Positions 56,036-64,000 of a stretch of 64,000 nt of DNA are shown here, piece by piece; position 1 is the stretch's first letter; each line of letters opens with the position of its first letter. The notes below the pieces were generated by a model that was not told where the DNA came from, made no database searches, and was given only the letters and a program-made list of their open reading frames with translations. Made by a program: the position numbers and the translations under genes. Source of the DNA: Boesenbergia rotunda. Taxonomy: Eukaryota > Streptophyta > Magnoliopsida > Zingiberales > Zingiberaceae. The stretch covers positions 184,849-248,848 of the forward strand of contig JAGFNQ010000967.1 of assembly GCA_024364735.1 (NCBI GenBank). Reading direction: 5' to 3'.

Positions 56036-56737
56036 CTAACGAAATTTGAGTCAAATTTTTTAGAACATTGAAGACTAATATGTCCAACTTTAAGTCAAAT
56101 GTGACATCTTCTCCGACTATATGACCAGTTAAATCGTCTAACCAATGATGGCTAGTATGACCAACAAGGCGACAAATTTGACATTACTCTCAGCTTTACT
56201 TTTGGCTTCCTTGATATTGTTGAGTATCTGATATCAAAAATAATTTCATTTTTGGCTTGCTGGAAAAGAAATTAAATAGCATGAATGACACTGGTGCGGC
56301 TAGCCGGCTAGAAAGGAAGTCGATGGAGATAATAGTTTAGTGGCATAGATGACGATATGTAGTCACGAGGAGGAAGCCAAGAAGTCACCGGAGGGGAAGC
56401 TCGCGAGAAAAAAAATCAGAAAAAAACCGAAAAGCAGGGAAAAAAAACGAAGAAAAAAAACAGAACCAAAAAAACAGAAAAGCAGAGTCGAAAAACGAAA
56501 AGCAGGAATACAAAAAAAAAACCATAAAACACGATTTTTAAAAAACGAAAAATAAGATTAAAACAAAATAAAAGGGGGAAAAAATAAGACGAAGCTTAAA
56601 AATAAAATAGATATTAATGCCCAAAGGCACCGGAAAATAGAATGAATTGAATAAAAGAGGAAGCTGAGATGCCACCGACAAAGATTTTGACGAAGAACCA
56701 TTTGGAAAATTGAAGAAGTATTATGGTTCTGATATGA
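56036..56737 (-). pseudogene. Old copia gag/leader remnant and A-rich stretch
   Basis: The minus strand near 56100-56170 shows zinc-knuckle-like CHIG-type wording, badly decayed. From 56345 to 56600 the plus strand is an A-rich purine tract (AAAAAACAGAAAAGCAG words). The Lys-rich frame 56349-56555 is an artefact of this composition. Confidence 0.45.
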
Positions 56738-56999
56738 TGAAAGAGTAAAATAAAAAATAGAGAATAATTAATTCTGGATGATTTTATTATTGATCCTTAT
56801 TTATATAAGTTGTCTAAATAATAATGTAAATATTAAACATACAAACAATCTCAATACTTCTAATCATAATAATAAATATAATAAATTTGAAAATATTACT
56901 ATTGATTTATATCGATATCAAATATAATAAATCTCAATTAATTAAAATCAATTCAGGATTATTATTCATTATTATCATTAATCCCATTATTAATTATTG

Positions 57000-59112
57000 A
57001 TTTATTCTAGAAATTGAGGTCGATATTATCATTTTAAAACTAATATTACATTTAAAATAAATAGCTTATCAAGTCCTACTAATAAAGAATTACTAATTGG
57101 AGCCTTCGTAGCTGAAATCACACACCAACATCTGAGCCAAGTTCGGCTGGATGCAAAGATGAGGTTTCGTGGCCGGTGGAAAATTTTTGTGAGGCCGGAT
57201 CGATCGTCCGAGGTTGAAAAAATCTCGTTAATCATTTTTTTTTTTTCAAAGATGAGGTTTCGTGATAATTGCAGTCATATTCCCATCTCCAGAGCTTATG
57301 CAGTACTGGTGTTTAAGACCAAACTCGGTGGTTCAAATGGTTCAGCCGGGAATTGAAGGGCAAGATTATTAGTTGGATCAGTTGACAAATTCAGATTGAA
57401 CTCAAATTTTAGTTGGTTCTTTTCGGAAACTTAAAAATTTTGCAGGTGGGCAAGAGATTAGAGTGACCAAGTCATTAATATTTGCATCAAATCCAACCGA
57501 ACGTCCATACCGAGGCGTCCCTCTGGCCTCTGACTCTGAGGCGATCCTCATGATAATCAAGCAATTCTGCTGCAGGAGCGATCTCGAATGATTCAGCATC
57601 GCTAGATTAAATAAGGATAAATAAATTATAAAAGATACTTTATTTTAATATAATGAATTATTTATATTAGACAGAATGAGATATTTTATATTTTTGAAAA
57701 TTAATCTCAAAATATATTATAATAATTATTCATATAGATATTAACGGTGTTAATTTATGGGGTAATTAATCATTTTTTTTAGTATATAGGGATAATAATT
57801 TTTCTCCAAATTTATTGGAGGATCCGATATCTGATATGAATGTAAAAGAATATGAAAAGATTACAGGTAACTGATATTCGATATCTCACTCGAATATTCT
57901 ATTAAATATAGGGGCAGACATTCCATAAGGCCATTGAGGCAACCGCCTCAAGGCCCAACTGAAGAAGGGGCGTTTTTTTTTAATTATGCCAATAAAAAAA
58001 AAGATATGGACCTTAAACAAGTGACAGACCATAAACTCTATTCTCACATATTGACGCATGGTAATTTCTTCTCCAACGTTATTACCACCAAGATATAGAT
58101 TTATCTAACAAGAGATAATCATAATCTTCTTCTACAAACTTCTTCTTCGTCCTGCAATATGCAGAACGATGACACCAATTACGTCCTAATCGCGCAACAG
58201 TCTTATGACGAACGTTAATGTGACCTAATCGTGCCAATTCTCACAGTAGTTGTCACATGTCACACAGGATGCCGGTTGGCATGCGAACTGCGACCTAATC
58301 ACGCAATGGCCGCTGCTTGCAACCACCGTATTGGTCTCAGCCCTAGGCACACCGTACAAACTGAACTTTATAATTACTTATCGTAATAAAATAACCACTT
58401 TTATTATTTACTTCAAACCTCATTGAACACAAGTATATAGATATTTAAATCATTTTCTAATTATATATATATATATATATATTAATTTTAATATATTTTT
58501 GTTGAAGGATGATAGTTATATAGAAAGAGAAAAAAAATATTATATAGATAATATCTGAATTCTTAATCAATGTGTACATGAAAATGGACATTCGGTCCCA
58601 ATAAATATAAAAATGAAACATATAAAATCTAATCTAAATCCGATCTATCATCATTCTTACTGTCACACTCACATAGACCCGTACTAACTCAAAAATTGGA
58701 TAGCATCTTCCTTTAACGACGGATAACATAAAGAGTTACCAGAAGCCAAATAAATAAACAAATGCTAGACCTCGAAAGAATGAAAACAAGAGATCTAATC
58801 TTTCAAAGCCTCTTTAGTTATGTTAGATATGGAGAAAAAAAATCGGTTCCGTACAATTTTCGAGATGATGTTAGGATTTTTGGGAGGTTGGGTGAAACTG
58901 TAAGAGTTTGATTACTTAAAAATCTAAAATTTACTAGGGTTAATATACTTAAAATCCTAAAGAAGAGGGTGTGATATGGATGGGTTAAAACCTAGGGGCC
59001 TTTTTGTATAAAGGTCAACAATTATATCCCTTTTTTTCTCTCTGCTTCCTCCCACGATCACAACTAAACCACACCCTTTCCCATCTCCTTCGCCTCGCCC
59101 CCACGGGTTGGA
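57000..59112. other. Intergenic DNA, no gene seen
   Basis: It holds a SINE family-1 3' fragment (57171-57247) whose flank GATGAGGTTTCGTG is repeated just after it (57159 and 57253), a (TA)n tract at about 58463-58482, and otherwise low-complexity AT-rich sequence. The open frames are short and without motifs. Confidence 0.5.
57171..57247 (+). mobile_element. SINE family-1 3' fragment
   Basis: GGCCGGTGGAAAATTTTTGTGAGGCCGGATCGATCGTCCGAGGTTGAAAA followed by a TCTCGTTAATCA(T)n tail matches the 3' half of the copies at 46436 and 46696. The words AGATGAGGTTTCGTG flank it on both sides (57157-57171 and 57251-57265), which looks like a target-site duplication. Confidence 0.6.
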
Positions 59113-59313
59113 TCGGATGGTAAGACACCTGGCCGTTTGCTTCGGGGTCACATGTTCGAGGGTCGCCAGTTGCGCACGGGGATAATACCCTGGTCTGCTG
59201 GCTTTAATCCCCTCAACCCCAGACGCCTCACCACACCAGTGATAACCGTGGTTTACCTTCTTCTGGATTCCTATGGGGTCTGGGCCAGGGGGCCGCTAAG
59301 GTGACGGTTTCAC
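59113..59313 (+). mobile_element. tRNA-derived SINE candidate, family 3
   Basis: The block has an A-box-like GGATGGTAAGACACCTGG, a B-box-like ATGTTCGAGGGTCGCC, then CGGGGATAATACCC, CAACCCCAGACGCCTC, GTGATAACCGTGGTTTACC and GTCTGGGCCAGGGGGCCGC. The short length and pol III head fit a SINE. The tail is not clear. Confidence 0.5.
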
Positions 59314-62215
59314 CTTTTGCTCCTTCGCCTAACCTATTCTTCCCAACACATCACACAATGGATTTCTCTCCCAGCCTCGATCTCTTGCCTCACCATCGTC
59401 GTCGGCCTTGCCTTGGTCAAGAGCGAGGATGATGAACTCCTTGCCATCGTCGTTTGCTTTCCCCTCTCCGTCGCCGACTCTGATCTTTATATCACCTTCG
59501 TCAGTTTGACCCAACCGCAATCGGACTCTGGTTGTCAGCTCTCTCTCCATCGCCAGTGACCTCTTGGCCCTATCCTCGATTACGAGCAGGTAAGATCTTT
59601 CCCTTTTGGGGTTTGGTTTCTTTTCCTGATCGCAGTGAGCGATCTCATCCAAAACAACGACCCCTTGACCACCTTGTGCGCCCGGCCATTCATCCCTTTT
59701 CTAGGGTTGATGAGGATAGGAGTGGCTGATCGGATGAAAAGAGTTTCGTCTGGTGCTGTGGTTGCTGATTCCAACAAATCAAAACAAGGGAAAATAAAGG
59801 AGGTTTGCCTGCGTGCACTCAGGTATGATCGGATTATTTTGTGTCATCTACTTTGATCAGATTCTAGATGATTGGTAGATGTAATATGCTAGATCAGTAG
59901 GAATGCATGAATGTGTTGGACTAAATTGTCAACTTGGAATTGAATTTGGTTTAAATTGAGTTTTTAGTAGGATAAACTATTTGATCACAGATTTGTATTG
60001 TAGGAGTTTTGTTTTAGGTAGGTCTTTATCTTTGTTTGGATCAAGGTGGTTATAGCAAATCCGTTTATTTTGGGATAACTACTGATTTAACTATGTTTTG
60101 GGAGCTTAGATTTGCAACTCAGTTTGGATGGATGAAGTTGTTTGCCTTTTTCTTGTGTGAGATCAGAGGGTGTGTGGTGAGGTTGCCGTGGGCGGTAAAT
60201 AGCACGCCAAGGTTAATTTGTTTTCTTGCCTTTGCCTGCAGGTCGTGAGCCGTATAGCATGCCAAGCTTGCTTTGTTTTCTTGACTTTACAAACATGCCG
60301 TAAGCATGCTGTGAGCTCCAATCAAAATATTGTGTTCTAATCTTGACGGAGGTTAGAGTTTTGGTGCATGTGTGAGTTATGTTTTGGGTTGTGACTTAGT
60401 TCTTGGATGAACATAATATGAATAGCGTGGACTAATTTAGGTGATGATTACTAATCATAAGCTACTATCATTTTTGGAACTATTTAGAGTCTGGGTTGGT
60501 TTTCGGGGTAGCTCTTATTTGAACTTGTAGTTGGTTAATGAATTAGGTTCAAACGAATCAATCACTTGGGTTTAAGTTCGGTTAAATCTAACTTGAATCC
60601 TAAATTGAACCAAAATAATCGCTATTTAGTGAGTATTGCTATGGGATGATTCCTACTAGGGTTATAGCTATGATTAGCTAGTTATCATGTATTTTTGGTA
60701 ACTAATAAATTATGATCTTTGGTACAGGATACTAATTGATTAGCACTTGGATATCATGGACGGAGGTTGTTTTTATTTACGGGCTTCTCTTTAGAAGCGG
60801 ATACCTTCTGACTTATTTCTGTAAATATTTCAGATTTCTATGCATAATTTCTTTTATGGTTAGTAGTAGGATGCACCTTTATCTGCCTTTGATGATTTTG
60901 CTTGGTACTTACTGTTTGACCCTTTAATATGCTTAAATTCATTTTCTATACAGTCTCTATGTTTGATACTTTGATTCTGGAGAGTACACATATTTATCAA
61001 TAACTAGTATTTTTGCATGCCTAATAGGTTATTTGTATATTATGATTTATGCTTCAGATCAGTGCATATCATTTTAAGGTTCTTGATGGGTGTTAACGTC
61101 ATGTACCATCTTTGCATTACTACATAACTGGTAATCCTTGGCTCCCTTATGGTTGAGACGGATCGTCGGTCATATCAGGATCTGCACACACTGTCACTCA
61201 TGGGTCAGTGGTACGATCAGGAGGGTGTGTGCAATTGCCCTGTCAAGGCTCCGCTCGGCCACTCATAGGTAGTGGTATCCGCAGCGTGGTAGCAGACAGG
61301 GATCCCTCCTCTTTCCCGTGATACGAGGAGATGAGAGCGGTGCTCCCCCATATGATTTAGGGTAAGACGGGTATGACGTATCATGTCCACTCGGTCACTC
61401 AAGAGTAGTGACGGTAGAGTACGTATAGTTGTCATAGCCCTACTCACTCGACCTCATCCATGACCGGTGACGATGGTGACTGGCATCAGGGGTGACCATG
61501 TTATTGCATCATATGCACGATTGCATAGATTGCATTTGTTTGTGTTTGCTGCATTTGGATGACATGCATATACAGGAGATATTTTATTTGTTATAGTCTG
61601 GTGACCATTTAGGTTCGAGGATTTATGACCTACATACCCCGCAGGTGAGGTTGATAAGGATATGTATATAGTATATGTAGTTATCGATCATGTATCCTGA
61701 TTTTTTTTTTTACTTTGAGACTGTATCTGCTTACTTTCGTTCTGCTATTGTATAACCTTTTTATAGTCATGCATATCTACCTGATTATATACCCGTGGAG
61801 TCTCCCTGGACTCACAATCGATTGCTATGTTTTTCTTTTAAGGCTAGAATACTTGGAGTTGCCAGGAGAGAGTCATGCCGCTAGCCCCACTTCCCATCGG
61901 ATTGACTTCGTCTTGGTATTGATTTTTACGAACGTTTTATTTACATTGTTTTCTATTTCTATAGATATGGATTCGTGTTTTGTGTTATTCATGTACCCCA
62001 AAGGGGCTTTTGGAGTTTTTATTACTGTTAATCATACCGGTATGCGTCTTTCATATCTGAGTTTAATTTTATTTCTTATTATGCGTTAATTTTCAATCGT
62101 GTTAGTTGAGGATGATGAGATGGCCGTGTAGTATTATATCGAAGATTCATATTGTCTGTCATATAAGAAAGGTGATGTTCGATTTTATCGAATGAGCCTG
62201 CCCTCGGGCATGACA
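59314..62215. other. Unassigned region, possibly a solo LTR or gene leader
   Basis: From 59316 to 59830 the DNA has Pro/Ser-rich open frames on both strands and a good donor-like CAGGTATGAT at 59821, so it could be a 5' exon, but no known motif is seen. From 61080 to 61500 there are repeated words such as GGTCAGTGGTACGATCAGG, CACTCATAGGTAGTGG and TCACTCAAGAGTAGTGACGG, typical of gypsy LTR-like sequence. Near 61625-61650 is CATACCCCGCAGGTGAGG. A possible right end is GGCATGACA at about 62216. Without a second copy in the window the call stays open. Confidence 0.3.
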
Positions 62216-62315
62216 AGTTAAATTCGGCCTATCAAAGCTAACATCAAGCAAGCAAAGGGAAAGACAAGGGCAAGTCCGAGATGCAGACCAGACCATTCTT
62301 GCAAGGGCAATTTAC

Positions 62316-62385
62316 CAAAGGGCGTACGTAACAATACGAAATTACCAAAGGGCGTCCCATGGTTTTTATTTTACCAAAGGGCGCA
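62316..62385 (+). repeat. Three copies of TTACCAAAGGGCG
   Basis: TTACCAAAGGGCG occurs at about 62321, 62342 and 62371 with 8-16 bp between copies. Its role is unknown. Such short direct repeats are seen near ends of some DNA transposons. Confidence 0.55.
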
Positions 62386-62454
62386 GCCCTTTAAGTGAAC
62401 TTCCTATTCTACCCTTGGCGCCACAATACACCTTTTCCATTACCATTTTCGAGA

Positions 62455-62593
62455 CATCCGAACCACTTTTGCAGTAAAATAAGAATATGTGGTTCGGATG
62501 GCTAGGTAGTGGAAATATTCTCAGCCTATATATATAATACTAACTTGCAAAAGTCGAATCATCACGAGGGTACGTATATATTTCGACTTTGCA
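62455..62593. repeat. Two adjacent stem-loops
   Basis: Stem 1 is CATCCGAACCAC (62455-62466) with GTGGTTCGGATG (62489-62500), 12 perfect pairs and a 22-base loop. Stem 2 is TGCAAAAGTCGAA (62546-62558) with TTCGACTTTGCA (62582-62593), perfect except for one extra A. Both lie upstream of the palindromic array. Confidence 0.65.
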
Positions 62594-62869
62594 CAACTCA
62601 ATTGATCAAGGCAGCTGAGGAAGATAGGTGTTGAAGGAGAAAAAGCAAGCAACAGATTGGTAACAAATACAAATAGTAATGTACGTATGATTGTCATCTT
62701 TGATATTGTATCAGACCTGGTTTTATACTTATCAACTCTTACTAGAATTTGTATGTTTGGAGGAGTCTAAGGGTGATATGATTACATAATAAGGCTCTGT
62801 GAAATTTGTTAAAATGAAGATAAAAAAATGCTTGAATTCGACCTAGGGATGATATATTACCATATCAGG

Positions 62870-63510
62870 CCCTAGAAGGGCTAGAAATTAAAGGAGTTAA
62901 ATCCCTAGGAGTGCATGATATCATTAGATTTCAGGCCCTAGGAGTGAATCAAATATGTTGTTTTCAGGCATTGGCAGGGGCTGAAAAAAATGAATTCAGG
63001 TCCACCTAGGGCCTGAAAAAAAAGAAATTCAGGTCCTCCCAGGGCCTGAAATGAAAAGATTTCAGGTCCTTACAGGTGCTGAAATCATTGGATTTGAGGG
63101 CCTGGGAGGGCCTGAATCAATATAATTCAGGCCCTGTGATTTCAGGCCCTGGGAGGCACAAGGGGGTGGGCCTGAAATAAAATGATTTCAGGCCCACGGT
63201 GGGCCTGAAATAAATCATTTCAGGCCCACGGTGGGCCTGAAATAAATCATTTCAGGCCCACCTTGGGCCTGAAATAAATCATTTCAGGCCCACCGTGGGC
63301 CTGAAATAAAATGATTTCAGGCCCACCGTGGGCCTGAAATGATTTATTTCAGGCCCACCGTGGGCCTGAAATAAAAACATTTCAGGCCCAATGGAGGGCC
63401 TGAAATAAAAAATTGGCAGGGCTAGGGTGGGCCTGAAATCACTTCAATTCAGGCCCAGTTTGGGCCTGAATACCTCCATTTCAGGCCGAGGATGAGCCTC
63501 AAGTGGGAAA
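62870..63510. repeat. Palindromic minisatellite TTTCAGGCCCAC(G/C)GTGGGCCTGAAA
   Basis: The core at 63166-63400 has about seven units spaced by roughly 30-33 bp. Each is an odd palindrome of 25 bases with arms TTTCAGGCCCAC and GTGGGCCTGAAA around one central base, which is G in some units and C in others. Linkers are TAAATCA or TAAAATGA type. Towards both sides (62870-63160 and 63400-63510) units decay into half-palindromes (CAGGCCCT...AGGGCCTGAA). It ends about 100 bp before an acceptor-like TTTTTCAG. Confidence 0.9.
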
Positions 63511-63610
63511 ATTTCCGGGTTTTTCAGCAAGGTTAGAGGTTTGGGCCTTCCTAGGTCCTTGATTATGTTTTTCAAAGTTTGCTAAATGTAATTTTAATTT
63601 ATTTTTCAGG

Positions 63611-64000
63611 GATGATAATGATGTTGACGAAATTATCTCCGAAATATGGAATAATCTTGATGATAATGCTGTCACGGGAATGGATCAGAAATTACAAGGA
63701 ATTTGGCAATTGATCTAAATGAAGAAGCAACTAATATAGAAGGTGAGGGTTTGAATTCTTCTTCAAGAGTTGTTGAATTCTTTGAGGCAACTTGGAGTGG
63801 GGAGGAAGGAATTGAAATCCGGAATGCAAATGAATTAGAACCCATTACAAGTGTACTAGAATTCCAAGCCGATGATATGCAGATTGAGGAATATGATTTC
63901 CCCCAGATGAGTACAGTGACTTAGAGGAGGAGTTTCCATTAGCTGAAGATCCTTATATTTTAAATTCTCGATTGCTTGCTGGGCCAATTGGAGAGTTAGA
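63611..64000 (+). pseudogene. Acidic coding-like segment, unrecognised, runs off the window
   Basis: After TTATTTTTCAG at 63600-63610, coding-like sequence reads DDNDVDEIISEIWNNLDD in one frame. It then continues at 63703 in another frame with AIDLNEEATNIEGEGLNSSS, VVEFFEATWSGEEGIEI and VLEFQADDMQIEEYDFP, to a stop at 63924. A third frame continues PDEYSDLEEEFPLAEDPYIL to the window edge. The text is acidic with no domain I recognise. The frame changes at about 63700 and 63905 could be decay, or introns not visible to me. A 5' part of a gene or of a transposon ORF is possible. Confidence 0.35.

Larger units (their letters stand above)
49734..56980 (-). mobile_element. Old, decayed Ty1/copia element hosting a LINE and a TRIM
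   Basis: Diverged repeats at 49734-50008 and about 56738-56980 share AAATAGAGAATAATTAATTC-like and TTATTTATA...TTGTCTAA wording and the end ATTATTRTCATTA; they are taken as LTRs. The minus-strand primer site next to the right one is a mutated TCATATCAGAACC (56725-56737). Inside are remnants of RT (50006-50347), GAG-pre-integrase (51411-51761) and gag (55067-55418 and 56036-56330). The LTRs are short (about 250-275 bp). The LINE and TRIM add 3.3 kb and 0.6 kb. Many stops and gaps make this the oldest element here. Confidence 0.7.

Noticed and set aside
56349..56555. Lys/Arg-rich 68-codon frame
   Set aside because: It is an artefact of an A-rich purine tract with no domain or codon evidence.

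Overview
The window looks like flowering-plant nuclear DNA, probably from a monocot with a large, transposon-rich genome. The evidence is intron-containing plant gene fragments, plant-specific retrotransposon lineages (Tekay-like chromovirus, Tat/Retand, SIRE/Maximus-like copia), an RTE-type LINE, tRNA-derived SINEs, and primer-binding sites complementary to plant initiator tRNA-Met. Zingiberales is only a weak guess. No complete conserved multi-exon gene is present, and I see no CRISPR array, operon or rRNA.

Layout. 1-3142: a broken HMGB-type gene (819-1232), then the first exons of a kinesin-5 motor gene (1700-3142) that stop inside the motor domain. 3143-4087: an AT-rich stretch full of short inverted TGAAGTA/TACTTCA motifs, ending in a CACTA-like terminus. 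4088-15661: two partial copies of one Ty3/gypsy chromovirus, minus strand, arranged internal - LTR - internal - LTR. 15662-17958: a 5'- and 3'-truncated copia. 17959-30083: a 12.1-kb SIRE/Maximus-like copia on the plus strand, with two LTRs of about 2.16 kb, gag, pol, a decayed third ORF and one ambiguous base marking missing sequence. 30084-32526: the 5' end of another copia (minus). 32527-36830: a Tat/Retand gypsy with no gag (minus). 36831-38436: the 5' end of a fourth copia (minus). 38639-45350: a complete non-autonomous LTR element with a perfect 5-bp target duplication. 45351-48186: duplications, a SINE cluster and a MITE candidate. 48940-49461: the only intact, host-like, single-exon gene, a small protein with a CRRHP...GVCPYCLRE motif. 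49734-56980: an old copia that hosts a 3.26-kb LINE and a 617-bp TRIM. 57000-62215: low-information intergenic DNA with SINEs and a possible solo-LTR-like block. 62216-64000: stem-loops, a striking palindromic minisatellite and an acidic coding-like segment running off the end.

The elements can be partly ordered in time by nesting. The old copia at 49.7-57.0 kb was invaded by the LINE and the TRIM. The Tat element was cut by copia DNA on one side and cuts a copia on the other. The chromovirus LTR ends inside the first copia. The SIRE element has unrelated flanks and no target duplication, so it probably arose by recombination between two insertions. Nearly every coding region carries nonsense or frameshift lesions, so most elements look inactive. 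I found no convincing new biological system. The best leads are the paired gene fragments beside the CACTA-like end, the 25-bp odd-palindrome array near 63.2 kb, the spliced-looking third ORF of the SIRE element, and the non-autonomous LTR element.
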